32,942 bases of DNA from NCBI GenBank assembly GCA_039808465.1, contig JBDHTA010000023.1, positions 1 through 32,942 on the forward strand, in the 5' to 3' direction. The translations under genes were made by a program, and so were the position numbers. Positions 8,147-16,292 of this stretch are shown in pieces. The notes beneath the pieces are model-generated. The model made no database searches. It was given only the letters and a program-made list of their open reading frames with translations, and was not told where the DNA came from. This DNA comes from Metarhizobium sp039808465. Its GTDB lineage: Bacteria; Pseudomonadota; Alphaproteobacteria; Rhizobiales; Rhizobiaceae. Within the stretch, counting starts at the first letter, position 1. Every line of letters starts with the position of its first letter.

Positions 8147-10441
8147 ATGATCCGTTTCCGCGCCGCCCTTCTCTCCTCCGCGCTTCTGATGGCGTGCGTT
8201 TCCGGCGCATGGGCGCAGCCCGCGCCCTTCGACATGACGCCGGAACGGAAGGGCACGGCCCCGCCGGACGCGGCCGCGCCCGCCGCCCCGGATGCCGCGC
8301 CCGCCATCCCGGCTTCCGGCCCGGTGCGCCGCTATCTCCTGCAAGCGCCGACGCTGCGCCTTCAGGGGGAAACGGCCGTCGAAGGCTGGTCCTTCCACCT
8401 GACGCCGGAGCAGGCGGCTTCGGAAGCGAGCTTCGATCTCGCCTACAGCAATGCCGTGGTCATCGCGCCGGAAGTCTCGCGCCTGACGGTGACGATCAAC
8501 GGCACCGTCGCCGTCGATCACCCGATCCGCAGCTCCGACGGCGAGCAGACGCTGACGGTGAAGGTGGCGCCCGGCGTGCTTCTGCCCGGCCTCAACCGCA
8601 TCCGCATTCAGGCCGACCAGCGCCACCGAACCGATTGCACGCTCGATTCCACCTATGCGCTGTGGACGGATGTCGATGCGGCGGGCACCTTCCTGAGCTT
8701 CGCCACGCCCGCGGCGGCGCGCATGACGCGGCTGGAGGATGTGCAGGCGCTCGGCGTCGACGCGGCTGGGCACAGCCGTTTCCACATCGTCGCGCCCGCG
8801 CTCGGCCAGTCGGATGCCGCCGCCACGCTGCTGCGGCTGTCGCAGGGCCTGTCGGTGCTGAGCGGCGCCGTCAACGCCTCCTTCTCCTTCTCGCGGGATC
8901 TGCCCGCCAGAACCGGGCCGGGCGAAATGATCGTGCTGGCGGCGACCCCGGCCGAACTCGCCGGACTGCCGGACATGGACGGCCTGCGGCAGCCGGGCGG
9001 CGCGCTGGCCGGTTTCGTGACGCTGCCGGGGCGCGCGCAGGAATCCGCGCTCGCCTTCATCGGCGACGGCTGGAAGGATATCGAAACGCTCGCCGCCAGC
9101 TTCACGACGCTATCTGGGCATCGCGGCGAAACGCCTGGCATGCTGCCGACGCGGGCCTGGCGCGCCTCCGACACGCCGCTCATCGACGGCCCGCGCCGCC
9201 TTTCCTTCGCGGATCTCGGCATTGCGGGCCAGGAATTTTCCGGCCGCCGCTTCAGCACCGGCTTCACGGTGGCGATGCCCGCCGATTTCTACGCCAATGC
9301 CTATGGCACCGCCACCATCCTGCTCGATGCCGCCTATTCCAGCAAGGTCATTCCCGGCAGCCGCTTCATCGTCACGGTGAACGGCCAGCTTGCGACCACC
9401 GTGCCGATCACCGCCCGGGGCGGCGCCGTGCTGCGGCATTACCCGGTGCGGGTGTCGATGCGCCATTTCCGGCCCGGCATCAACACCATCGGGCTGGAAG
9501 CCATGCTGACCACCGAGGGCGATAGCGTCTGCGCGCCGGGCTCGACGGCGGACCGCACGCCGCGCTTCGCCCTGTTCGACACGTCGGAACTGGTCATTCC
9601 GGAATTTGCCCGGCTGACCCGCGCCCCGGATCTGGCCGCGACCGCCGGTCTCGGCGTCCCCTATGGCGGCAGCGCCGCTCCGGCGGCGGTCTGGCTCGGC
9701 CAGCATGACGAGGCGACGCTGTCGCTGGCCGCCACCGCGCTCGGCAAGCTGTCGCTGGCGGCGGGTGCGGCCTTTCCCGTCGAACTCGCCAACGATCCCG
9801 CGCAGATGCGCGGCCGCAACGCGCTCTATGCCGGTGCCGCCGCAGACCTTCCTCCCGATGCGCTGGGCGGGGTCGCCCTCGCCGCGCAGGGCGCGTCCAC
9901 GCCCGCCAATGGCGGCGGCCCGACCGCCGACGCCTGGCAGGACAAGATCGATTCCGGCACCATCGCCGGGCTGCTCGCCGATCTCGACAACTGGATGCGG
10001 GAAACCTTCAATCTGGATCTCACCTCCGTCAGCCTGCTGCCGCAGAGCGACGCGCCCTACCCGCTTCCGCCCCGCAGCGGCGTCTTCGTCAGCCAGTCGG
10101 CGGACGCGGACACCAATACCGTCGCGACCACCGTTTCGGTGGCCGATCCCGCCCTGCTCGACGGCGCGATCACCGATCTCGCCGACCGCGCCAACTGGCA
10201 GGAGCTACAGGGGCGCCTGAGCTTCCGCGACGGCGCAACCGGCCGCATCGTGACGGTTGCGGCGGCCTCCCCGCATGTGGTGTCGCTTGCGCCGCTCACC
10301 TTCACCAACCTGCGGCTGGTGGCCGCCAACTGGCTGTCGAGCAATTTCATCGCCTATGCCTTCCTGCTGGCGCTGGCCGGCGTGCTGCTGGGCCTTGCCA
10401 CCCACGCGCTGCTTTCCCGCCTCGGCCGCGGCAGCCGCTGA
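8147..10441 (+). CDS. bcsB: Cellulose synthase periplasmic subunit BcsB
   Basis: The 764-residue product is the usual size for BcsB, the periplasmic partner that holds BcsA and guides the glucan out. An export signal ends near AWA-Q (residues 22-24). A Pro/Ala-rich linker follows, then a large beta-rich region with duplicated carbohydrate-binding-like segments (for example SRLTVTINGTVAVDHPI and SRFIVTVNGQLATTVPI). The C-terminal membrane anchor lies at about 734-757. The ribosome site GGGAGG is inside the bcsA stop region. No bcsZ cellulase gene follows, which is unusual for a bcs operon; the next gene is an ABC transporter ATPase after a 313-base gap. A weak GAGCG/CGCTC hairpin directly after the stop is not convincing as a terminator. 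Confidence 0.93.
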   Translation: MIRFRAALLSSALLMACVSGAWAQPAPFDMTPERKGTAPPDAAAPAAPDAAPAIPASGPVRRYLLQAPTLRLQGETAVEGWSFHLTPEQAASEASFDLAYSNAVVIAPEVSRLTVTINGTVAVDHPIRSSDGEQTLTVKVAPGVLLPGLNRIRIQADQRHRTDCTLDSTYALWTDVDAAGTFLSFATPAAARMTRLEDVQALGVDAAGHSRFHIVAPALGQSDAAATLLRLSQGLSVLSGAVNASFSFSRDLPARTGPGEMIVLAATPAELAGLPDMDGLRQPGGALAGFVTLPGRAQESALAFIGDGWKDIETLAASFTTLSGHRGETPGMLPTRAWRASDTPLIDGPRRLSFADLGIAGQEFSGRRFSTGFTVAMPADFYANAYGTATILLDAAYSSKVIPGSRFIVTVNGQLATTVPITARGGAVLRHYPVRVSMRHFRPGINTIGLEAMLTTEGDSVCAPGSTADRTPRFALFDTSELVIPEFARLTRAPDLAATAGLGVPYGGSAAPAAVWLGQHDEATLSLAATALGKLSLAAGAAFPVELANDPAQMRGRNALYAGAAADLPPDALGGVALAAQGASTPANGGGPTADAWQDKIDSGTIAGLLADLDNWMRETFNLDLTSVSLLPQSDAPYPLPPRSGVFVSQSADADTNTVATTVSVADPALLDGAITDLADRANWQELQGRLSFRDGATGRIVTVAAASPHVVSLAPLTFTNLRLVAANWLSSNFIAYAFLLALAGVLLGLATHALLSRLGRGSR

Positions 10442-10665
10442 GCGCATTTCCGCTCTTTCCGCCGCTTATCCCCGTGCCGGAGCATGATTCCGGCATTGCG
10501 GATCTTGCCTGCTTCCTCCGGTGCGGGCATATTCTCCGGCGGGCGCTTTACATATGTCGAAAATAATTTCGCAAATGCTGCGTCGCACGCAATCGGACGC
10601 TTTGCGGTATGCCCTTGAAGCGCAAGGGTTTCGAGCCCTTTCCGGGCAAATTTCACCCCATCCTC

Positions 10666-10707
10666 CGACAATATTGACAAATGTAAGCTTATATCCGAAT
10701 ATTGTCG
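10666..10707. promoter_or_regulatory. Candidate operator: perfect 10-bp inverted repeat
   Basis: CGACAATATT at 10666-10675 and its exact reverse complement AATATTGTCG at 10698-10707 are separated by 22 bases, so the arm centres are 32 bp apart, about three helical turns. The arms flank and overlap the promoter at 10674-10703. The arrangement suits a dimeric or tetrameric regulator; the SorC-DhaK protein encoded in the same locus is the obvious candidate. Confidence 0.6.
10674..10703 (+). promoter_or_regulatory. Candidate sigma-70-type promoter of the transporter operon
   Basis: A perfect -35 element TTGACA at 10674-10679 is followed after 18 bases by AATATT at 10698-10703, which matches four of six -10 positions. 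The -10 lies inside the right arm of the inverted repeat, so a protein bound there would block transcription. The predicted start is near 10710, about 45 bases before the rbsA-like ATG. Confidence 0.45.
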
Positions 10708-10754
10708 CAGTTACCGGGCGCAATGGCTGAGGGCGCGCTCCGGGAGGAGGAGAA

Positions 10755-12236
10755 ATGTCGGAATTGCTGCTGGATGTGGACGGGTTGCAGAAGTCGTTCA
10801 ACGGCGTCGCCGCCCTGCGCAACGGCCGCCTGCAATTGCGTGCCGGTTCCGTGCATGCGCTGTGCGGCGGCAATGGCGCGGGCAAATCCACCTTCCTGAA
10901 AATCCTCATGGGCATCTACACCCGCGACGCGGGCGTCATCCGCCGCCGCGGCAAGGAAGTCGTCTATTCGACGCCAGCCGCCGCCCTTGCCGCCGGGATC
11001 GCCATCATCGAGCAGGAGCTGAGCCCCGTCCCGCATATGACGGTGGCCGAAAACATCTATCTCGGCCGCGAGCCCTCCACCCGCTTCGGCGGCATCGATT
11101 TCAAGACGATGAACGGCAACGCGCAGGCGCTGCTCGACCGCCTGGAATTCGACATCCGCGCCAACCAGTTCATGATGAACCTGTCGGTGGCGCAGATCCA
11201 GCTCGTCGAGATCGCCAAGGCGCTCAGCCACGATGCCGAAGTCATCTTCATGGACGAGCCGACCTCGGCCATCGGCGAGAAGGAGGCGCAGCAGCTTTTC
11301 GCCGCCATCGAGCGCCTGAAATCCGAAGGCAAGGCCATCGTCTACGTTTCGCACCGCCTGTCGGAAATCTTCCAGATCTCCGACTCCTGGACGGTGTTCC
11401 GCGACGGCAGCTATGTCGACAGCGGCCTGATGGCCGATATCGACCGCCCGCGCCTGATCGAGATGATCGTCGGCCGCAAGCTGGGCGAGGAATATATCAA
11501 GACCAACGCGCCGACATCGGTGCCGGGCCTTCAGGTGTCGGGCCTCACGTCGCCGGGGCGCATCGAGGATGTGAACTTTACCGCCCACAAGGGCGAGATC
11601 CTCGGCATTTACGGGTTGATGGGCTCGGGCCGCACCGAGATTTTCAACTGCATCTTCGGCCTCGACAGGACCGGAACCGGCGAAATCCGGCTGGACGGCG
11701 CGCCGATCACGGTGAAGAAGCCCGCCGACGCCATGGCCCACGGCCTTGCCTTCGTCACCGAGGACCGCAAGCTGACCGGCCTCAACCTGATCGACAGCGT
11801 GCGCAACAATATCTGCCTCGCCAGCCTGCCGGAGCTTTCGCCGCATTTCAACATGGACCGCGCCCGCGAGGCCGCCGTCAGCCGCGAGATGATCGAGCGC
11901 TTCCGCACCAAGGCCGCCCGCGACACCATGCCGGTTTCCGGCCTTTCGGGCGGCAACCAGCAGAAGGTGGTGCTCGGCAAGTGGTTCCTGCGCAATCCCA
12001 AGGTGCTGCTGCTGGACGAGCCGACGCGCGGCGTCGATGTCGGCGCCAAGCGCGAGATCTACCGTATCATCTGCGAATTCGCCGAGGCGGGCGGCACCGT
12101 CGTCATGATCTCGTCGGAGATCGACGAGGTGCTCGGCATGTCGGACCGCATCCTCGTGATGCGGCAGGGACGGCCTGCCGGAATGTGCTCAAGGGAGGAG
12201 GCGGACGCGCAGACGCTGGTGCATCTTTCGACGTGA
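10755..12236 (+). CDS. Sugar ABC transporter ATPase, RbsA-type
   Basis: The 493-residue protein has two fused ATPase domains, the hallmark of the ribose/xylose/galactose (CUT2) importer family. Domain one has Walker A GGNGAGKST at 38-46 and Walker B VIFMDEPTSA with the weak signature LSVAQIQLVEIAKAL. Domain two has the degenerate P-loop GLMGSGRTE that is normal for this family, a full signature LSGGNQQKV and LLLDEPTRGVDVG. It would drive import through the permease encoded next, with the periplasmic binding protein delivering the substrate. The ATG follows GGGAGGAGGAG. It is the first gene of a plus-strand run that continues through dhaL. Substrate cannot be read from the ATPase. Confidence 0.93.
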   Translation: MSELLLDVDGLQKSFNGVAALRNGRLQLRAGSVHALCGGNGAGKSTFLKILMGIYTRDAGVIRRRGKEVVYSTPAAALAAGIAIIEQELSPVPHMTVAENIYLGREPSTRFGGIDFKTMNGNAQALLDRLEFDIRANQFMMNLSVAQIQLVEIAKALSHDAEVIFMDEPTSAIGEKEAQQLFAAIERLKSEGKAIVYVSHRLSEIFQISDSWTVFRDGSYVDSGLMADIDRPRLIEMIVGRKLGEEYIKTNAPTSVPGLQVSGLTSPGRIEDVNFTAHKGEILGIYGLMGSGRTEIFNCIFGLDRTGTGEIRLDGAPITVKKPADAMAHGLAFVTEDRKLTGLNLIDSVRNNICLASLPELSPHFNMDRAREAAVSREMIERFRTKAARDTMPVSGLSGGNQQKVVLGKWFLRNPKVLLLDEPTRGVDVGAKREIYRIICEFAEAGGTVVMISSEIDEVLGMSDRILVMRQGRPAGMCSREEADAQTLVHLST

Positions 12237-12287
12237 CGTTGAACGCCCTGCCCATCCCGCGCGCCCGAAATCAAAGAGGTTCATGAC

Positions 12288-13292
12288 ATGTCTTCCACCG
12301 ACAACGCGGCCGGAAACGGCCTGCTCAGCGCCGACCGGCGACGGCTGATCATCCAGGAATACGGCATTTTCCTCGCCTTCCTGCTGCTCGCCGCCATCCT
12401 GTCGGTGTCCAACGAATTCTTCCTGACGACCGGCAACATCTCCAACGTGCTGTTGCAGACCTCGATCAACGGGATCCTCGCCATCGGCATGACCTTCGTT
12501 ATCCTGACCCGCGGCATCGACCTGTCGGTCGGCTCGGTGGTGGCGCTCGCGGGCATCGTCAGCGCCAGCTTCGCCACGACCTCGGCGACGGCGGGCGTCA
12601 TGGGCGCGCCCTATTCGCCCTTCATCGCCATTCCCGTCGGCCTTGCGGTCGGTCTTGCCTGCGGGGCGCTGATCGGCGTCATCGTCTCGCGCTTCTCGGT
12701 TCCGGCCTTCGTCGCCACCCTCGGCATGCTCTCGGCGGCGCGCGGCATGACGCTGATCTATGGCGGCGGCAAGCCGGTACCGGCGCTGACGCCTGATTTC
12801 CGCTGGATCGGCACCGGCAATATCGCGGGCATTCCGATGCCGGTCGTGCTGCTGGCGCTGGTCTTCGGCATTTCCTGGTGGGTGCTGAACCGCACGCGCT
12901 TCGGCCGTTATATCTATGCCGTCGGCGGCAACCCGCATGCGGCCAACACCTCCGGCATCAACGTCACCCGCCTGCGCTTTTCGGTCTACATGATTTCCGG
13001 CGGCCTGTCGGGCCTGGCGGGCATGATCCTTGCCGCCCGCACCGGCTCCGCCCTGCCGCAAGCCGGCATCGCCTACGAACTCGACGCCATCGCGGCGGTC
13101 GTGATCGGCGGCACATCGCTGTCGGGCGGCGTCGGGCGCATCACCGGCACGCTGATCGGCGCGCTCATCATCGGCGTGATGAACAACGGCCTCGATCTGA
13201 TGGGAATCCAGTCCTATTACCAGCAGGTTCTCAAGGGCGCCCTGATCGTCGGCGCCGTCATGCTGGACCAGAAGCGCAATCACGGCGGCTGA
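12288..13292 (+). CDS. Sugar ABC transporter permease, RbsC-type
   Basis: This 334-residue, strongly hydrophobic protein has about eight to ten membrane helices and the conserved CUT2 permease segments AIGMTFVILTRGIDLSVGSV, RTRFGRYIYAVGGN and GGTSLSGGVGRITGTLIGAL. It forms the membrane channel of the importer and works as a dimer with the RbsA-type ATPase. The start follows AGAGG; the gap to the ATPase gene is 51 bases. The order ATPase, permease, binding protein is one of the usual layouts of this family. Confidence 0.93.
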   Translation: MSSTDNAAGNGLLSADRRRLIIQEYGIFLAFLLLAAILSVSNEFFLTTGNISNVLLQTSINGILAIGMTFVILTRGIDLSVGSVVALAGIVSASFATTSATAGVMGAPYSPFIAIPVGLAVGLACGALIGVIVSRFSVPAFVATLGMLSAARGMTLIYGGGKPVPALTPDFRWIGTGNIAGIPMPVVLLALVFGISWWVLNRTRFGRYIYAVGGNPHAANTSGINVTRLRFSVYMISGGLSGLAGMILAARTGSALPQAGIAYELDAIAAVVIGGTSLSGGVGRITGTLIGALIIGVMNNGLDLMGIQSYYQQVLKGALIVGAVMLDQKRNHGG

Positions 13293-13323
13293 CCGGCCGC
13301 CCCTTCTTCCGCAGCGCAATCCT

Positions 13324-13354
13324 GCCCGGCCGCGAACCGGGCCGCCCTTCGGGC
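13324..13354 (+). other. Intercistronic hairpins before the binding-protein gene
   Basis: GCCCGG-CCGCGAA-CCGGGC at 13324-13342 and GCCC-TTC-GGGC at 13344-13354 lie in the 119-base gap between the permease and binding-protein genes. No T-run follows, so they are more likely to affect mRNA processing or stability than to terminate. Confidence 0.35.
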
Positions 13355-13411
13355 TGCCCGCAAACCATAGCAATCCCGATACCAGAACACTCTCAATGGA
13401 GGAGAATGGAA

Positions 13412-14401
13412 ATGAAGAAGATCCTCATCGCACTGGCCGCCGCCACGGCGCTTCTCGCCTCGCCGACGATGGCGCAGGACAAGAAGCTGAAGATCGGCGC
13501 GGCCCCCTACGGCCTGAATGCCGAATTCATGCAGATCTGGTCGGCGGCGCTGGAGCAGCATCCGGCCGTCAAGAACGGCGAAGTCGAGCTGACCGTGTTC
13601 GACGGCCGCTATGACGCGCTGGTGCAGCAGGAACAGTTCAACACGATGATCACGCAGAAGTTCGACGCGATCATCTTCGTGCCGATCGACATCGAAGCGG
13701 GCGCGACCGCCGTTCAGGCAGCCGCCGATGCGGGCATCCCGGTCGTCGGCTCCAACACCCGCGTCAATTCCGACCTGCTCGCCGCCTATGTCGGCTCCGA
13801 CGACACCATTTCCGGCTACATGGAAGCCAAGACCGTTCTCGACAAGATCGGCTGCAAGGGCAATGTCGTGATCATCGAGGGCCCGATCGGCCAGTCGGCG
13901 CAGATCCAGCGCCTCGAAGGCAACCAGAAGGCGCTGGCCGAGTGCCCGGACGTGAAGGTTCTGGAGCAGCAGACCGCCAACTGGTCGCGCGCCGAAGCCC
14001 AGACGCTGATGGAAAACTGGCTGACGGCGCATGCGGGCCAGATCAACGGCGTCATCGGCCAGAACGATGAAATGGCGCTCGGCGCGATCGAAGCCATCAA
14101 GTCGGCCGGTCTCAAGACCGAAGACTTCGCCATCGCCGGTATCGACGGCATCACCGACGCGCTGCGCGCCGTCAAGGAAGGCACGATGACCTCGATCCTC
14201 CAGGACGCCAGCGCCCAGGCGCAGGGCGCCATGGATCTGGCGATCTTCCACGCCAGGAAGGGCGATTACAAGCCGCAGTCCGAAATCTGGGCCCAGTATC
14301 CCGACATGCCGTTCAACGACGGCAAGGACAAGAACTACAATGTTCCGTGGACGCCGGTGACCAAGGACAACGCCGACAAGCTGCTCGAAACCCGCAAGTA
14401 A
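13412..14401 (+). CDS. Periplasmic sugar-binding protein, RbsB/peripla_BP_4-type
   Basis: The ATG at 13412 sits eight to nine bases after GGAGGAG and opens on a classic export signal (MKKILIALAAATALLA, cleaved after the TMA before QDKK); an in-frame ATG at 13406 is too close to the ribosome site. The 329-residue product has the two-lobed periplasmic binding fold of the ribose-binding family, with FDAIIFVPIDIEAGATAVQ, AADAGIPVVGSNT and NGVIGQNDEMALGAIEAIKS. It captures the substrate for the CUT2 importer. The catabolic genes downstream (an SDR and DhaK/DhaL) suggest a small polyol or short sugar rather than a hexose, but the pocket residues cannot be assigned by eye. Confidence 0.92.
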   Translation: MKKILIALAAATALLASPTMAQDKKLKIGAAPYGLNAEFMQIWSAALEQHPAVKNGEVELTVFDGRYDALVQQEQFNTMITQKFDAIIFVPIDIEAGATAVQAAADAGIPVVGSNTRVNSDLLAAYVGSDDTISGYMEAKTVLDKIGCKGNVVIIEGPIGQSAQIQRLEGNQKALAECPDVKVLEQQTANWSRAEAQTLMENWLTAHAGQINGVIGQNDEMALGAIEAIKSAGLKTEDFAIAGIDGITDALRAVKEGTMTSILQDASAQAQGAMDLAIFHARKGDYKPQSEIWAQYPDMPFNDGKDKNYNVPWTPVTKDNADKLLETRK

Positions 14402-14412
14402 TCGCGTGATCC

Positions 14413-14437
14413 GGCAGGGCGGCATGTCCGCCCTGCC
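14413..14437 (+). terminator. Strong hairpin after the binding-protein gene
   Basis: A perfect 10-bp stem (GGCAGGGCGG / CCGCCCTGCC) with a five-base loop CATGT is followed by CTTCTTT. It lies in the 80-base gap between the binding-protein and SDR genes. It could be a partial terminator or a 3'-end stabiliser, which would raise binding-protein mRNA relative to the catabolic genes. Confidence 0.6.
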
Positions 14438-14481
14438 CTTCTTTCCCGACAGGGCAATTCCAGACCGAGGCGTGACCTGAC

Positions 14482-15255
14482 ATGACCGACAAAGCACCTG
14501 AAATCGACCTGAACTTCCCGCTTGCCGGAAAGGTCGCCGTTGTGACCGGCGGCGCTTCGGGCATCGGCGCCGCCATTTCCGCCGCCTTCATCGCCAAGGG
14601 CGCGCAGGTGGCCGTGCTCGACATCAACGCCGATATCGCCAAGGCCAAGGCCGACGAGCTGGGCGAAAACGCCCGTCCCTTCGTCTGCGACGTCTCGAAG
14701 CCGGACTCGGTCAACAAGGCGATCGCCGACGCGGTGGAAAGCTTCGGCGGCATCGATATCGCCGTCAACAGCGCGGGCGTCGTCTTCCTCGCCCCGGCCG
14801 AGGATCTGCCGCTCGACTACTGGGACAAGACCATCGACATCAACCTCAAGGGCAGCTTCCTCGTCACGCAGGCCGTCGGCCGGGCGATGATCGCCGCAGG
14901 CAAGGGCGGCAAGATCGTCAACCTCGCCTCGCAGGCGGGCTCGGTCGCCATCGAGGAGCATGTCGCCTATTGCGCCTCCAAGTTCGGCGTCATCGGCATG
15001 TCCAAGACTTTTGCCGCCGAATGGGGCAAGCACGGCATCCGCGTCAACACCATCTCGCCGACCATCGTGCTGACCGATCTCGGCCGCAAGGCCTGGGCGG
15101 GCGAAAAGGGCGAAGCCGCCAAGAAGCGCATTCCGGCCGGGCGTTTCGCCTATCCGGAAGAAATCGCCGCCGCCGCCGTGTTCCTGGCATCGGATGGCGC
15201 GGACATGATCAACGGCGCCGATCTGGTGATCGACGGCGGTTACACCATTCTCTGA
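14482..15255 (+). CDS. Short-chain dehydrogenase/reductase, probable polyol dehydrogenase
   Basis: This 257-residue classical SDR oxidises an alcohol with NAD(P). It has the nucleotide-binding motif TGGASGIG at about 21-28, NSAG near 93-96, the catalytic Ser in NLASQAG, the YCASK Tyr/Lys pair near 164-168, and the C-terminal DLVIDGGYT. An Asp-containing second strand (VAVLDINADI) favours NAD over NADP. The sequence is of the general type of GolD/DthD polyol dehydrogenases, which act on galactitol or D-threitol; that sub-family call is from memory. It sits between the importer and dhaK, so it would turn an imported polyol into the ketose that DhaK/DhaL phosphorylates. Confidence 0.88.
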   Translation: MTDKAPEIDLNFPLAGKVAVVTGGASGIGAAISAAFIAKGAQVAVLDINADIAKAKADELGENARPFVCDVSKPDSVNKAIADAVESFGGIDIAVNSAGVVFLAPAEDLPLDYWDKTIDINLKGSFLVTQAVGRAMIAAGKGGKIVNLASQAGSVAIEEHVAYCASKFGVIGMSKTFAAEWGKHGIRVNTISPTIVLTDLGRKAWAGEKGEAAKKRIPAGRFAYPEEIAAAAVFLASDGADMINGADLVIDGGYTIL

Positions 15256-15285
15256 GCCCCGGCTCTGGCATTGCGAGGAGACATC

Positions 15286-16278
15286 ATGCAACGCTTCATC
15301 AACAATCCCGACCTCGTGGTCGAAGATACGGTCAAGGGCTTCGTCAAGGCGCATTCGGATATCGTGCGCCTGGCTGAAAATCCGCGCGTGATCGCCGCCA
15401 AGGATGCCCCCTATGCGGGCAAGGTCGGCGTCGTCACCGGCGGCGGCTCGGGCCATGAGCCCGCCTTTATCGGCTATACCGGCAAGAACATGCTGGATGC
15501 GGTCGCCGTCGGCGAGCTGTTCTCGTCGCCGACCGCCAAGAGCTTCCACGACGCCATCCGCGAAGCCAATGGCGGCAAGGGCGTCATCGTGCTCTACGGC
15601 AACTATGCCGGCGACAACATGAACGTGAAGATGGCGACCAAGCTCGCCGCCAAGGACGGCATCGAGGTCGCGACCGTCGTCGCCAATGACGATGTCTGCT
15701 CGGCACCCGCTTCCGAGCGCGAGAAGCGCCGTGGCGTGGCGGGCGAGATCTTCATGTGGAAGATCGGCGGCGCCAAGGCCGCGACCGGGGCCAGCCTCGA
15801 GGAAGTGCGCGTCACCGCCCAGAAGGCCATCGACAATTGCCGCTCCATCGGCGTCGGCCTCGGCCCCTGCACGCTGCCCGCCGTCGGCCATCCCAACTTC
15901 CAGATCGAGCCGGGCACGATGGAAGTCGGCATCGGCCATCACGGCGAGCCCGGCGTGCGCGTTGAAGCGCTGAAGACCGCCGACGAAGTCGCCAGGGACA
16001 TGTGCCAGATCGTTCTGGACGACCACAATCTGCCGGAAGGCACGGAGGTCGCCGTTCTCGTCTCGGGTCTGGGGGCCACGCCGCTCAACGAGCTGTACAT
16101 CCTCAACGACACCATCGAATCCGAGATCACGAAGCGCGGCCTGAAGATTTACCGCACCTATATCGGCAACTATTTCACCTCGCTGGAAATGGTTGGCGCG
16201 ACGCTGACGGTGGTGGCGCTTGACGACGAGTTGAAGACGCTGCTGGATGTCGAAGTGCGCTGCACGGCGCTGCTCTGA
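15286..16278 (+). CDS. dhaK: Dihydroxyacetone-kinase family substrate-binding subunit DhaK
   Basis: I start at the ATG at 15286 after GAGGAG, not the TTG five codons upstream, giving 330 residues, the normal DhaK length. DhaK binds a short ketose covalently through a His hemiaminal; here GGGSGHEP at 52-59 and HHGEPG at 218-223, with His219 as the likely nucleophile, are intact. DhaL then transfers phosphate. No PTS-type DhaM is present, so the ATP-dependent form is likely. Family members are known to act on dihydroxyacetone, D- or L-erythrulose or D-apulose; nothing visible separates these. It is 30 bases after the SDR gene and 14 bases before dhaL. Confidence 0.92.
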   Translation: MQRFINNPDLVVEDTVKGFVKAHSDIVRLAENPRVIAAKDAPYAGKVGVVTGGGSGHEPAFIGYTGKNMLDAVAVGELFSSPTAKSFHDAIREANGGKGVIVLYGNYAGDNMNVKMATKLAAKDGIEVATVVANDDVCSAPASEREKRRGVAGEIFMWKIGGAKAATGASLEEVRVTAQKAIDNCRSIGVGLGPCTLPAVGHPNFQIEPGTMEVGIGHHGEPGVRVEALKTADEVARDMCQIVLDDHNLPEGTEVAVLVSGLGATPLNELYILNDTIESEITKRGLKIYRTYIGNYFTSLEMVGATLTVVALDDELKTLLDVEVRCTALL

Positions 16279-16292
16279 GGGGGATAAAGATC

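Larger units (their letters stand above)
10442..10754. other. Non-coding gap upstream of the sugar transporter operon
   Basis: This 313-base gap separates bcsB from the ABC transporter operon. It is AT-richer than its surroundings in its second half. It holds a short hairpin CGAAA-ATAA-TTTCG at 10558-10571 and the promoter/operator described separately at 10666-10707. I see no convincing small gene in it; an 69-codon reading frame from 10521 lacks a ribosome site and family resemblance. Confidence 0.6.

Noticed and set aside
10440..10455. Hairpin GAGCG-CATTTC-CGCTC at the end of bcsB as a terminator
   Set aside because: The stem has only five pairs, overlaps the stop codon and lacks a T-run.
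10521..10730. Small open frame of 69 codons between bcsB and the ABC transporter
   Set aside because: No ribosome site and no family resemblance; it overlaps the promoter/operator region.
12878..13411. Long N-terminal extension of the periplasmic binding protein
   Set aside because: It overlaps the permease gene out of frame and would remove the export signal; the ATG at 13412 with GGAGGAG is clearly the start.
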